Positions 22,300 through 42,881 are shown, numbered from the stretch's first letter. The stretch is DNA of 64,000 nt from Chondrilla cf. caribensis (GCA_964020155.1 OZ026546.1:4918900-4982899), one strand, 5' to 3'. Numbers and translations: made by a program. The notes: generated by a model not told the origin, from the sequence alone.

Positions 22300-22529
22300 A
22301 ACAAGACATGATACGTGTGGTGTGACCATCAGTACTTGACAGGGTGTAATATGTATATCCACAAACACTTTATAGTGTACAAATTTGAATTGTTGATTGA
22401 ATTGCATGTGCAAGCTAGTACAGTTGATAATGTGTACATAGTTTTAGGTAGAATTGAAATTGAATAACATTTTTCGCAATCTTTTCAACAACTCTCTTGC
22501 ATGACTCTGACACATGCATTAAAGTAGAA

Positions 22530-22539
22530 ATTGCGCAAT
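22530..22539. promoter_or_regulatory. Perfect C/EBP-like palindrome ATTGCGCAAT
   Basis: Ten-base palindrome, extended to AATTGCGCAATT at 22529-22540, 20 bp before the ATG of the Ig-only pseudogene. Confidence 0.5.
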
Positions 22540-22559
22540 TCCACCCACACAGAACAAAA

Positions 22560-23830
22560 ATGGCTGTTTGTAACCTTACCCTTTTTCTGCTGAAGAGAGC
22601 TCTGTCCTATAAAACCGAATTGTTCGCGATGTCGGTCGTTTGCTCAATTTCGTGTTCAATCTTCCGATAAATGGGCAAAGTGAGCGGTTATTATTGGTAA
22701 ATATCAGTATGTTCATTTAAATTATTGCTGTGTGTTCTTTAACATCGCGCAGATCGGAACGCATTTGACATGCAGTGGAACCTCTCTATTTAGGACACTT
22801 TGGGACCTTGAGATTAGTCCTTATTACAGAGGTTTCCTGAATTCAAAGGTCATTCATTACACTAAAGTGCTACACTGGGACACAGAATGGTGTCCTTATT
22901 ATAGAGGTTTCCACATTTCAGAGGTTTGTAATAGAGAGGTTTCACTGTAATACAATGTCCAGATTATGTGTACATGTCCGAGATTGTAAGAAAAGGAAAT
23001 TTATACTTTGCAAAACATCAATATAAAATTAGCAATTTAACATCAACATTACACATGAATGAGACAGTTAGCTGCAAGGAGTCTTCCTGTCTGGGCCTAG
23101 GAAGGCTACCCAGAATGCTGTCTGTGTTTCCCTTCTGAATCTCCACCGAGACATCTATTGTGGAGTATGAAGCTAATAGGGAAATTGACCTAATAATTTC
23201 AACAATTACACATTCACGTATTGTTTATTAAGTGCATGCCAATCGCGATTTATCGGTTTTGCCGTTAATCCCTTGTAGACCATGTGTAACTGTGACCATA
23301 GTAATGGAGTATATACGTATGCTATTCTGTTTTATGCACATTTTATGCAGTGTCGAGTACTCACAATGTACGTGTATTCGTTCGTTATTCAACGTAAATC
23401 ATTGATTTGAATAATAATAATATGGTTTCCCCCAAAATAATGTATTTATTGCATGTGCCTACACTTTATATACAGAATTGTGTCTTAACATTACACTTTT
23501 ACTATGATACTCCAGGTGCTGGCACATCTGCTAGTCCTACAGTGTGTAATGGTAGGACTACTACACTGATGTGTGATATTACTCAGTCCAGTGGAGTTAA
23601 TCCAGCCTGGAGAGTGTTCTCCACATCTGAAACCAGTGAATCTCCTGTGACCAACCTCGCTAGTGGTCAGAATAGCCCTCACTACAACTACCCTACAGTA
23701 CAACCTGGAGACACTGTAGTAAGACTAGAAGTGAATGCTAGTTCAAATATTGATGGATACCATTTCCAGTGTAGACTACCCCTTGTGACTCCTGTTGACA
23801 GTCCGAGTACTGGAACCATCAAAGTGACAG
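22560..23830 (+). pseudogene. Ig-only receptor pseudogene, unit 1
   Basis: Exon 1 (22560-22679) is related to the A-type signal exon, but a length change after the hydrophobic core shifts the frame to a TAA at 22668-22670, and the exon no longer ends in phase 1. The Ig exon (23516-23830, 105 codons) is fully open with both cysteines, Trp and splice sites. No FN3 or TM exon follows on this strand before the B-type gene at 30827. The Ig exon could still be used by splicing to another gene, or serve as a donor for gene conversion; a relic is the simpler reading. Confidence 0.7.
22773..22947. mobile_element. Tigger-derived MITE (175 bp)
   Basis: Ends with CAGTGGAACCTCTCTAT and its near complement (ATAGAGAGGTTTCACTG), resembling the termini of the full Tigger element at 4580. 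No ORF. An orthologous copy lies at 43084-43258 in unit 2, so it predates the unit duplication. Confidence 0.75.
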
Positions 23831-23934
23831 GTACGTACGTATGTGATGGTTGGAAGTAATCATGTGCACACAATAGGGCTGAGAATCGGCTACAAGTTTC
23901 AAATCGATTATCAGTGCATAGAAACCACACAAAC

Positions 23935-26350
<2,416 letters not shown>

Positions 26351-26590
26351 AGAGTGGCTCATAAGGGAGTGGTACATACAAGAGTGGTACATATGGGAGT
26401 GGTACACATGGAAGTGGTATGTATGGTAGTGGCACATATGGAAGTGGTACATCCGGGAGTGGCGCATTGGTAGGTATATTATGTGGGAGTGGCATATATG
26501 GGAGTTGTAAATATGATAGTGGTACACGTGAGAGTGATACAACTGGAAGTGGCACATATGGGAGTGGTATATCTGGGAGTGGTGCATACA
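26351..26590. repeat. 15-bp minisatellite, about 15 copies
   Basis: Units of the form GGGAGTGGTACATAT with variants, next to the 3' end of the ITIM-tailed gene. It is expanded about threefold in unit 2. Confidence 0.9.
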
Positions 26591-26712
26591 TACGTGCTGA
26601 GGGGTACATACAGGAGAAGTACATTAGTACAACCATGAAGAGATGTACATTCAGTAGGTTTAATCAATGCCAACACACACACTAGACTCACCTACTGCTG
26701 GTAGGAGACCTC

Positions 26713-29700
26713 TTAGGTCTGTCCCACAGACAAGTACTTCACAGGCTCCTCTTTAGAACGTATTGTGTTTCCCTCAGAGCCACCAGCTCGTTCGGAGAAT
26801 TCAAGAGCAGCATATTGGATCTAGGGGACAACAACACAGAGTAAATGGTAGGACACACTATTGGTTGAAGAATCAGGTGTAAATGGGGGCAGAAGTATAT
26901 TTACCAAAGTGGGTAGAACATTAAGTATAGGAGAGTTTAAATTGAAGTGGAAGTATCAAGAGATACCATTTGGAAGCGGTGGGGAGTGGATGTCCCTGTG
27001 GTACCCCATGAAATACACTACAGCAGTATACCAAAACACATGTATGGGATATTTTAAACAGTGAATAGAACAGTGGAATACAAACGAGATGTACTTGTGC
27101 AACACACAGGCAACAGAATGGATGGCTATTTTAAGAGTATTTCATCTTCCATGTGGACTACTGCAGCCAACTGCACTACCTTGTCCTCGTTCTCTTTCTT
27201 CTCTCTCACTTGTTTAGGATCAACATAGTTGGTGGCAGGCAAGGGTCTAGTTGGCAATGAGAAATATTATACTATTTAAGAAGTACAGAGTGATTGAGTA
27301 GTGTTCTTAACATGCCTTGTTGAACTGGATCTTTCAGGTTCACCTGAAATGAAACAACAAACAAAAGAACAAAATAAACGTAAAATCAACACCATTAGAC
27401 TGTGATGTTCACATTTGTGGATATAATAACATGTCATTGCTCCAAATCTTGTGAGCTGAGGTACTGTGTTTTATGTGTGTAACAAACCTCCACAACAGTA
27501 CTGACAGAAGAAGACATGGCAATAACCTGTGGGCGTGGTAAGCAAATTGAATGTAAAGAACAGTTGGCTGATGCAAGATTACATCTCAACCTCACTTCTT
27601 CCTTCACAAGAGCTGCAACACAGAACTGCAACCAGTACAGCAATAGCGTATGTAGCAAGAGAAGCTATTGCTAATCCTGCTAATCCACCTACCACTCCAC
27701 CAACTATGCCACCCACTTCAGTGATGAAAATAGAGAGTATACGTAGATACATAATATCATGTACACATGATACAAGTGGTACAATATGCTTCCGTACATG
27801 TATTCAAATAACAGTTTAAATGAAAAATTGTCTACAAATACAGACTTTAAGTTAAGAAAATTGACGAAGGTGACACACTTCATAAGATACACACACAAAT
27901 ATACACTTGTACACATTTGCTTACATGGAAATCAGGCAGATTATTACTAAATACAAATAATTTGCGTTCTGGTACACAGGTGATGGATAGGCTGATCAAA
28001 GATCGAAGAAGTGTGCTGATATATGTATGTGGTACAGCAAAGGTCACCAGACAAGGTTCAATGTTTGGGATTGACTTATTGGAAGCCAGGCAGGAAAGTA
28101 GTAAACACATTCTATTTCCTATGATATTTGCTCTGGAGTATATATGCAATAATATACATACATGGTATAAATTGTTGTCTTCATTTAAACTTGTATCCTC
28201 CCTGGATGTGTCCTGCAGCACACCTAGGCAGGATATACCTTATGCATACCAACTAGGTGTGCACTATGTGCAGATACCTCACTGCAGACCTATATATATG
28301 ACATTGTGTAGATTTGGTGATATCAACAATGTATGTCTGAGAAAATGGATGCAGCATGGCTGTTCATTCAGAGGTCCCCAATGACAGATCGACAAACTCT
28401 ACCCATCAATGACTAAATATATAAAATTGTTATTTAAAAATCTGAAAATAGTTGAGTAGATTGTTTCAAGACATCAGATGCTCTATTAGTGGATCAAGTG
28501 TCAAAAGCAACTAATGTCTATAATCATCATGCACGTCCATGCTGCCATCATGCCCCATTCCCAGAGATAAGACAATTTGGTGCAGACCCATTGGGACCAA
28601 AGAAACCATGCAAGTAGGTGTGTGGTTAGGAACTTCTGGGAGTGCTATGGACCAGAAGCCATAGTACGGAATTAGTTAATATTGCTAAACTGCTTGGTAC
28701 TAATACAGTAGTCACTTGCTAATAATGTTACCATAATATGATGTATCACTTTTCATCTATTGTACCCATGGCCTATTGGCTGTTCAAATAATAATAATGA
28801 AAAAAGCTAATAATACAGTACATGCTGTAATATTGTATACTGTATTGCACACATTTGTAAGGAAGCATACTCACCAGGTGGAGGAGGAGGAGTAGATGTA
28901 GCTGCAAAAAATGGAAGCCACATAAACTATAAACATTAAACACTGAAATAGAATAACAGATACTTGTGTAATTTATGTTTCTCAGTCCTGATTGTACAGT
29001 AAGCTACAAATAATCATGTGTTCTTATGTTTGTGAATAAAAATTTACATAATTACATTATTAACATTAAAGATATATTTAATTGGTTTGGTTCAAATAGG
29101 GTGTGAGTAGTAATGTTTAAAATCTGCATTCCATTAAAAATTTACACTCAGTCTGGTTTGTTGAGGAACAATAAGGAATGTGAATAAGACAAGATACATA
29201 TGCATCATAACAAAGGTCGGCATTCCTGTTTGGAGCAATAATCACATCATAGAATGCATAAACACGACAGTCTACATGACCCACCAAAACTACTCCTGGA
29301 CCTATTGACAATGTGAACAGATCAACTGTTTACAATTTGGGAGAAAATGTCTACAGTGATTGATTAGTTTAGAAAACAACTCATTATAGTACCATGTATG
29401 TAAGTCAATACTATCATCCTGATATGGACACCATTCTTTGTCATTGACGAATGGTGCTACTGAGGATGTTTGTACATGTGCCAAGGTTTTGAGAAGAACA
29501 ATTTTTGATGCAACACTTTGTGACAGAGGTAATAATTCAAATTTAAATGAATACTGCAATCATTAGCATACACACATATGAATGTTTATATGAAGTAAAA
29601 CAAAATAGAGGTATAAAATAATCAGTATACAACAGTATACATAAAAGAACATTCTTCGTGAAACTTTATAAGTTTGAAAGTTATACAAAATACATTAAAC

Positions 29701-30259
29701 TTGAATGCAAACTGCATGCCTGGTATGTTAGGCCTGGAATAAGATCACTTGTCTACCACACAACCAAGGAAAAACAGGTTAGGTTATGGAGATTTACACC
29801 TTGAAATACAGATTGGCAAAATGTCTGAAGGAGATGTGCACTTCTGTTACTTCCCTCAGTGATCAAATTTAATTTAATAGGTTATTGTCGACAATGACAT
29901 TGGCTCATAAAGCATACAACTCAGGGTACATTCACATGGGGACGTACATCACCTGTGAAGTCGTGCACATTGCTTACCAAGGGTCCTAGTCATATTCCCA
30001 GTACATCCAGTAGGACTTCCACAGTTGTTGTTTGGAACAACTGTAAACTGATACTCTGTACCAGGATCTAGTCCACTAATAGTACATGGACTGGTACAGG
30101 TCATACTATTCCCACAGTTTGGTGATGATGTAGGACAGTAGGTGACTGTAGTGAATGTGACTGGAGGAGTATTAGGAGGTTGTTGCCAGGTCAGTAATAC
30201 AAGACAGTTGATTGAGTCAACATTTTCGACTTGTATACCAGTGGGACAAGATGGCATAT
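26713..30259 (-). CDS. FN3 transmembrane receptor with two ITIM-like motifs, unit 1 (5' end not found)
   Basis: Exons read on the minus strand: 30259-29978 FN3 ([17 protein letters not shown]..., LDPGTEYQF); 28901-28875 Thr/Pro linker (ATSTPPPPP); 27715-27596 TM helix (LAIASLATYAIAVLVAVL) with juxtamembrane CCSSC; 27343-27316 Ser-rich exon with a GC-type donor; 27246-27210 ending NYVDPKQ; 26820-26713 final exon. Every junction keeps one frame, giving 200 codons from the FN3 exon on. The tail reads IQYAAL and, 25 residues later between tyrosines, VKYLSV, then TAA at 26715-26713. Both fit the ITIM pattern (I/V/L)xYxx(L/V/I); YVDP is a third possible phosphosite. ITIM tails recruit SH2 phosphatases in vertebrates; that role here is inference. 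No signal exon was identified upstream; the gene faces the B-type gene head-to-head. Confidence 0.65.
28390..28870. other. Intron of the ITIM-tailed gene, nothing recognised
   Basis: AT-rich, with strong similarity to 48940-49330 of unit 2 but no supported exon. Confidence 0.35.
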
Positions 30260-30826
30260 CTACAGGTGCGAAATAAGGAGACAGATAAAGTTACATAACA
30301 GTGTCAAGTGTACACACATGAACGCATATTGATATGTAAGCTCCTCTGATACATATGAGGGTTCTATCGAGAATTCGGGGATCCTTGGGTTGCAATCGTA
30401 CCAGTTTGACCCACCAGCTGACGAGAACGACCAAGAGGCAGGAGGCGATCGCGACTAAGATGACGACAATCTAAGACACTCTCTTAACAGTAGCGACTGG
30501 TGAGCCTCCTTTCAGCGCGTGGACCATCCCAGAGTACCCGTAAGTAGCTCTAAAGCTGAATCACCGTACATCCATAGTGGCCACTGCGAAGTTTACGGGC
30601 ATAGGCGAGAATATACTGATATCTATAACTACTTCCGAAATTCATGACAGTTGTAAAAGTGGAAGAAGAGAAATATAATATCATCGTACTTGAATCACAG
30701 TTCATTAACTATTCCATCCATTCATCGAAGCTTTCGGTAAGCTTAAAATTCTTTGAATTATTCCGAATTTGGTTAAATTTTCTTTCCAGTGAGCAATTAT
30801 CGTTTTGTAGGTATTGGCTCGGGGTA
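30260..30826. promoter_or_regulatory. Head-to-head spacer between ITIM-tailed and B-type genes
   Basis: The 567 bp between the FN3 exon (minus) and the B-type ATG (plus) are conserved in unit 2 (about 50290-50809), although the FN3 exon there is gone. On the minus strand, 30475-30385 encodes a hydrophobic run (VVILVAIASCLLVVLVSWW) preserved in unit 2, but a stop precedes it and no ATG or clear acceptor was found. It may be a lost or unusual signal-peptide exon. Shared promoter activity is inferred. Confidence 0.4.
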
Positions 30827-33517
30827 ATGGAGTTTCTACAGTATTCGATTTACCTTTTCCTTGTTTTTGTACAACTATTTCATGTTATCCGCGGACAAAG
30901 TGAGGCAACATAATATTATACTGTATATGATATTGTATAAACTGTTATTGCATAATTATATTATTATTATTACAGTATGCTATATACTGTTCAGTCACTG
31001 CAATTACGCATTTCATTTCTTATCCATCCGATCCTTGCCCTCCCAGTTCACTCTTAGCATTGTATTATTTTACTATTTTAACCCATTTGACAGAATTTAT
31101 AGAACCACTCTCTACCTAAGTACCTTAGCTTGTAAGGAAGTTGTTTATACAATTGATGACTCATTTGTGTTGTAAATGAAATTTTTCCTTTTACACAGTG
31201 GTTACTATTATAGATTATGTGTACTGCTTAGGATAAAGAATCTATTGAATAAAAAGCTGTCCATTGTTATTAATTTTATTACATTGGTATATTCAAATAT
31301 TAAACATCTTGCAATAAAAGTCTCCCATATATATGTGTGTACCTACATATTGCAATAATCTGTGATTACAAAATATCTGATTCAGAAGTATACCTGTCAT
31401 CTCTTTCCAAGGTGTTGGGACACCCACTAGTGCTACAGTGTGCGATGGTGAGACTGCTACACTGACTTGTGATATCAGTCAGTCCAATGGTGCTGTCCCT
31501 ACCTGGAGAGTCTTTGCTACAGCTGATACCAGTGGAACCCCTGTGACCTTCCTTGTTCGTAATGAGAATAGACCTCCCTACTACTACCCTCCAGTACAAC
31601 CTGGAGACACTGTAGCAAGACTGGAAGTGAATGCTAGTTCAAGTATTGATGGATACCATTTCCAGTGCAGACTATCCCGTATGCCTATTGTAGACAGTCC
31701 AATGACTGGAACTATCACTGTGACAGGTATGAATGTAGAGTAATTGCTTTATAATCAACTGTGCTTAGTATTAATCAAAATGTGAATCTGCGTATACATA
31801 TTTATGTGTGTTATGAATGAAGAAAGTCTGCTGCAGCGTATGTACGTATATATACTTTTTTGTGTGCATGTGTGTGTATGTGTATGTACAATGTCATACT
31901 TATATACTTAATATGTATGTACATGTATGTATGCCTGCATACATGGTATGTTCCTGTATGTATATGTCATGTGAAACAATGTACATTATGTAGGGTATTA
32001 CTGAGTCTGAGTTGGTCACCATGGTACTAGTGTGTGACAGTACATCCTACTTTGTCTCAGGTACAGTCATGTGGTTTGACTGTATTTTTGTCTATATTAA
32101 GTTTGTTTGGCTAAGTGCTGTAGAATTGCAGTCCATGAGGGCATTGAAGCCCCATGGTTGAAACGTATCCTACCATTTATAAGATTTCCCTCATTAATGT
32201 CAATAATACCCTTGGATAATTCCCTTCATTAATCCGCCACCGCTTTATCCGCCGCCAATTGCCTGCATGAATTCATTTGTATGGTACATAATATATATGT
32301 ACATGTATGTATGCCTGCATAAATGGTATGTTCCTGTACGTATGTGTAATGTGAAACTATGTACATTATGTAGAGTATTACTGAGTCTGAGTTGGTCACC
32401 ATGGTAGTAGTGTGTGACAGTACATCCTACGTTGTCTCAGGTACTGTCAGTGGTTTGACTGTATTTGTATATTATTATGTTTGTGTGGTTAAGTGCTGTA
32501 GAATTGCAGTTCATAACAGCATTAAAGTCCTATGGTGTTGAAGGGAAACTTACCCAACACTTTATAAAATTTTCCTCATTAATGACAGTACAGTAGTGGC
32601 TTTGGATAATAGCAATAACATTTACCTAGTAGGATGTTTTTATTTTAAGATATCCTGTTAGTTCTGTAAACTCAGCATTCTTCAACGGAATGTCATGTTC
32701 TCAGAGGAAAGACTACTCGGGTTACATACTGACCCCAGAACCTGATGAGGAATATCAATAGCCTCAAGTGATATATTGTGTAATTACTACCCAGCTTCTG
32801 CATGTACTGAATTTATTGTATGTGCCCCTCAGGTGTGTGGTTCTTGAGCCTAGGGCAGAGAATACAGTTCATAATAGAAGCTAGATAGTAACTATGTAGT
32901 ATGTAATGTGTTATGACAGAAGGATCACAGTAAATCTGCTTGAGTAGTAAGAAATTCACAGATACACAAATATTACAGAAATACACCCCCACACACACAC
33001 ATATCCATATACACAACCTCCTCTGTCTTACCAGCTTGCTTGCGATGATAATTATATTCAATTCCCACAATTATAGAATATCAATTGATTACAGTGGATT
33101 TATTTTCCTGGCATTACTTTGAATATGACTACTGTGTGTAGCAAGACTAGAACTACACCTTGTTAGGACAGAAGACATTTTTACATGTCTATAGTATCGT
33201 TTCTACACATTTATCTTTCTATATTAGACATTCCATCCTGTCCTACAAGTTGTACAGAGTCCAGAAATGAGGATTTCACAACTGTTACTGTTTCCTGCCA
33301 ACAACCAAATACTCCTCCAGTTACATTCACTACAGTCACCTACTGTCCTACATCATCACCAAACTGTGGGAATAGTATGAACTGTACCACTAGTCCATGT
33401 ACTATTAGTGGACTCAAAGCCTGTGAAGATTATCAGTTGACGGTTGTTCCAAACAACAACTGTGGAAGTCCTACTGGATGTACTGGGAATAGTGTAATGT
33501 CTGAAGGTCAAGGTTAG

Positions 33518-33569
<52 letters not shown>

Positions 33570-33580
33570 GCGCACGCGCG

Positions 33581-33613
<33 letters not shown>

Positions 33614-34933
33614 CAGGTTACATGTTCCTGTCTTCCTACGTCCACAATAGATGTGCCATCTTGTCCCAATGGTTTAAAAGTAGAAAATGTTGACTCAATC
33701 AACTGCTTTGTATTACTGTGACCTGGCAACAGCCTCCTAATACTCCTACATCATCACCAAACTGTGGGAACAGTATGAACTGTACCAGTCCATGTACTAT
33801 TAGTGGACTAGATCCTGGTACAGAATATCAGTTCGCAGTTATTCCAAACAACAACTGTGGAAGTCCACATATCACTACCACATGTCATTGATATAATTTA
33901 TCAAGTGTAAAACTTTGGTCTTCAAAATGGAAAATAATGTAAGGGAGGCCACATCCCTGAAAGAGAAGCAGTACAGAGCAGTAGTTGACAGCCTGCATCA
34001 TGAGGCATATCTGTGTGTACACACAAAATTATATGTAACATGATTTGATTCTGTCTTCCACCTTTAGATTTACCATTATGTGCAAGTGATGTTCAAGCCA
34101 CAAACATTCTTGCTTCAAACCTGTGTAGTGTGTCACTGACCTGGCAACAACCTCCTAATACTCCTTCAGTCACATCCACTACAGTCACCTACTGTCCTAC
34201 ATCATCACCAAACTGTGGGAATAGTATGACCTGTACCAGTCCATGTATTGTTAGTGGACTAGATCCTGGTACAGAGTATCAGTTTACAGTTATTCCAAAC
34301 AACAACTGTGGAAGTCCTACTGGATGTACTGGGAATATGTCTACTGTGACAACCCTTGGTTAGCAATGTACATGTCTTTGCAGATGACATCCTAGTATCT
34401 GTGCTGATATGCTGTATATGTGCAATGACCATAAATACCGTGCATAGTACACTCCGATCACAGTCTGTTATAATTCTTGCCTTGGATGTTCATCCTATAT
34501 AGCTGTTTATATAAACCTCCTGCCATGTAATGACCACATCAAACAACTTGGTGTAGCATTATGAAAATGATACACTAGCCCCCTCACCATGTATCAATTG
34601 AAAGGTTATTGTAACATTCACTTCACCTCTCCCTACTGTATCTACTGCTGTCTCTTAGATTCCTGTACTGCCAGCAATCGTCAGCCAAGTGAAGGACTCT
34701 CCATTGATGCAGCTTGTAGAACATCCTTGGGTATCGGTATAGCTGTCCCCACTGCTGTCCTGAATGTGGTCAACATCATCAGTGTGGTGGTTGCTGTCCT
34801 CATAACAAGACACTGCTGCAAGAAGACACCTCACAAGAGTTCTCCTTCAAAAGGTGAAGAGCAAGTGGAAGGACCAAAGACCTATGAAGACATTGTAATG
34901 ACTGACAGTCCAGCATATGGTCCAGTGAAGTAG
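30827..34933 (+). CDS. B-type Ig/FN3 receptor with ITAM-like tail, unit 1
   Basis: Exons: 30827-30899 signal peptide ([20 protein letters not shown]..., donor GTGAGG); 31412-31726 Ig; 33228-33512 FN3; 34068-34358 FN3; 34659-34933 TM and tail. The product is 412 aa. All junctions are phase 1 and no exon contains a stop. The Ig domain has TLTCDI, TWRVFAT and DGYHFQC. The second FN3 starts differently from its paralogs ([13 protein letters not shown]) and then joins the common core. The tail lost the first tyrosine motif (KGEEQVEG instead of KGEDVYDQVEG) but keeps YEDI and YGPV, seven residues apart. A broken FN3 exon at 33651 must be skipped. The signal peptide differs from the A-type genes, so ectodomain and leader evolved separately. 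Confidence 0.82.
31990..32560. repeat. Direct duplication inside intron 2 of the B-type gene
   Basis: Two copies of a segment of about 210 bp (about 31980-32170 and 32343-32540) containing GAGTTGGTCACCATGGTA and GTGCTGTAGAATTGCAGT. Single copies occur in the second intron of each related gene (19560, 39430, 52690, 63310). Confidence 0.7.
33517..33613. repeat. (CA)n at the FN3 donor site, with CGCG block
   Basis: Starts three bases after GTTAGT of the donor at 33513 and ends just before the acceptor of the broken FN3 exon. Confidence 0.9.
33651..33868 (+). pseudogene. Broken FN3 exon in the unit 1 B-type gene
   Basis: It begins like the other second-class FN3 exons (acceptor, then [13 protein letters not shown]), but a 2-bp insertion after the TTACTG codons gives an immediate TGA, about 45 bp are missing before TSSPNCGNS, and homology ends in GGAAGTCC without a donor. 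Confidence 0.85.
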
Positions 34934-36949
34934 GACTAGACCTGGTGTATGTGGTGTGAATGATGGTAGTACAGCTATGGTGTGTTATTGGTATATAGTC
35001 TTGAATGATGCAAGTGTTTGTGTGTTTATGTAGACATTATAAAATTATAATATAATATTATTATATTTGTTTGTGGGGTCGAATAATTATTCTAATAATG
35101 CTCTTCATCCTGTGAAGGACCGATCTCATGAGAGTGTCTCCTCATTAAAGCACATGTACACTACCTTACCTGTAGATATATGATAGCACTGCAGTTATGT
35201 ATAATAGCAACCTGTATACAGACATTCATGCATACTTGTATGCATGCACTTACACAAATCTATGCATACATATTCACATTTTGTAATTTATATACGCATA
35301 TACGTTTAATATATACCTGCAATATAATATTATGCACATGCATATAATATATTATGCATATATTATGCACACATACATGCACAGCTAGGTTCCAGCATAT
35401 TTGAATTCACATGCATATGTATGCACACAAACACACATATATATGCACATGCGAACACATATTACGTACTTAGAAAGAAAGTAGAAACTATACTCAGTTG
35501 GAAAGTACCACTTTCATTGAGGACATACCCTTCAATTTCCACACATGCAGAACATACCTACCCTAGCTCTGATCAGTTATTGGTGTAATATCAATAACAA
35601 TGAAAATGAAGTGGACAGTATATGACTGTGACATCATAAACTAGACTGCAAAGGAAACATAATAGTCATAACAAGTTATTTTATATACCTTCCAATTATT
35701 ATTTAACAGTCTAGGATATTGTGTGTTTTGTTATGCATTTCTATCACCTGCTTCACACATTTACAGTGAACAAGCACAACTCCAGGTAGGGTCACTAATT
35801 TAGTTGACCCTACACAGGTAGAGTCAACTAAATAGTGATCCTCACATACCCATAAAACAAACAATTGAGCTTTATTGGTAACATCTCAGGACATTGTGCA
35901 GACGTGAGTCTGAGTTGGCAATAAAGTGGTCAATTGTTGACATGTCCATAATTAGATATCAGCTGGAATTTAACCTAATTATGGGTCAACATGTTATTGG
36001 CTTCTTCATTTTCAGCCAGTTTAAAGCCAGTAATGAGATTCATCACTCAAGAATTGACAAAAACAAGCAATGTTTATTGTTTCTATCTGATAATAATATT
36101 ATGATAAAAACAGCCGCAAATCCGGATAACCATTAAATAATAATCAGTACCAAACATCTGCCACACATGAGTTACACATGATATAATATTACATAATGGG
36201 CATATTATACTAGACTTAGTGTATAATAGGTCATTGAGTATCCTATTTGTATGATAATGTGAATCAGATTTGTATAATAATATTATATGCATGTGTATAT
36301 AGTATATGGTTTACTTGCATGTACATGTGTAGAGTATGTATTGTTCATTAAGTAATCTGCTCAGAGCATACTCCTGGTAATACACAAACTTCACTAAGGT
36401 AGTAGGTTATCTGCACAATGTGCATTAATTTTGTCAACCATATGCATTGCAAATAACAAGGACTTTTACAATAAATATGTAGATTTTGTGTGCACTTCAA
36501 GGCACTTACTAATCCAATCAAAATGGATATAACTAAAGAGTGCTGGAGTGAATATAAACCATAGCTACAGTTAAACCTCATAAACACAATATTGCTTAGT
36601 ACAATATCTCTCATCATGAAACTTTTTCGTCAAATCCCAACATTTACTGCTAATGTACATACACATTATGGAAGTACTGTTAGCTAACACGAAATGTTGA
36701 AGTTAATTGTCCACAGTTTGTTGCAGAGATTCAACTGTACAGGCATATGCAAAGGCATTCATTTGTGTAAAGTGACAAAATCAAATAACCAATAGGAAGT
36801 GAAGTAGCACGCTTGAAAATGAATTTACTCTTATTAAACCAATTTTGTAAGTCTAGACTTCGACAAATCTTCAGCTCTTTATCTTTTATACAATGTTACT
36901 CTGACATATAAATAAAAATTGCGCAAGACCCTATTATGTACAAACAAAC
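34934..36949. other. Intergenic spacer between units 1 and 2
   Basis: 3' flank of the B-type gene (shared with 58629-59700), then from about 36330 the promoter-side sequence shared with 16150 and 59720. The unit boundary lies within it. A C/EBP-like ATTGCGCAAG is at 36918-36927. No gene recognised. Confidence 0.5.
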
Positions 36950-42300
<5,351 letters not shown>

Positions 42301-42605
42301 GGCATGACCTGGTTTCCTTTTTCTGTGGTGTAAATCATAGCCCTGCAACTGTTGTGTGTTAGCAGTGATGCATGTGTTTGTGTAAAAATGTAGGTGTTTT
42401 TATCAATTTTGTTTGTGTGTGTCATAATTCTAAGCTATTCTAATTCTATGCTCTTTGTCCAGTGAAGGTCAGATCTCATGAGAGTGTCTCCTCATTACAG
42501 CATGCGCACATGTACAATACCTTACCTACAGATATTATGATGAATCTGTATATAGCACACGGACATTCTGAATTGTATTCATGCACTTACGCACATGACA
42601 AAAAC

Positions 42606-42671
42606 AGGACAAAAACCCTGCACAAACATCATGATGACTGACAGTCCAGCATACGGTCCAGTGGAGAAGGG
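42606..42671 (+). pseudogene. Vestige of an A-type receptor tail
   Basis: Encodes the end of a tail ([17 protein letters not shown]) nearly identical to the unit 1 gene at 22235-22296 but without a stop, and lies 300 bp after the complete tail of the unit 2 gene. Its 3' flank matches 22300 onward. It marks an ancestral gene end overwritten by recombination. Confidence 0.75.
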
Positions 42672-42881
42672 GAACAAGATACGTGTGGTGTGACCATCAG
42701 TACAAATTTGAATTGTTGATTGAATTGCATGTGCAAGCTAGTACGGTTGGTAATGTGTGCATAATTTTAGGTAGAATTGAAAGTGAATTACATTTTTCGT
42801 AATCATTTCGACAACTGTCTTGCATGGCTCTGACACATGCAATTAAAGTAGAAATTGCGCAATTCTCCATACAAAACAAAA

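Noticed and set aside
27917..28384. 155-aa plus ORF, similar to 48569-48937
   Set aside because: Similarity follows from the DNA duplication; reading frames differ in length and the flanking exons of the ITIM gene are on the other strand.
35100..35480. Possible ncRNA from dense TATGCATA/GTACAT palindromes
   Set aside because: Such motifs are scattered across the whole window; no specific structure stands out.
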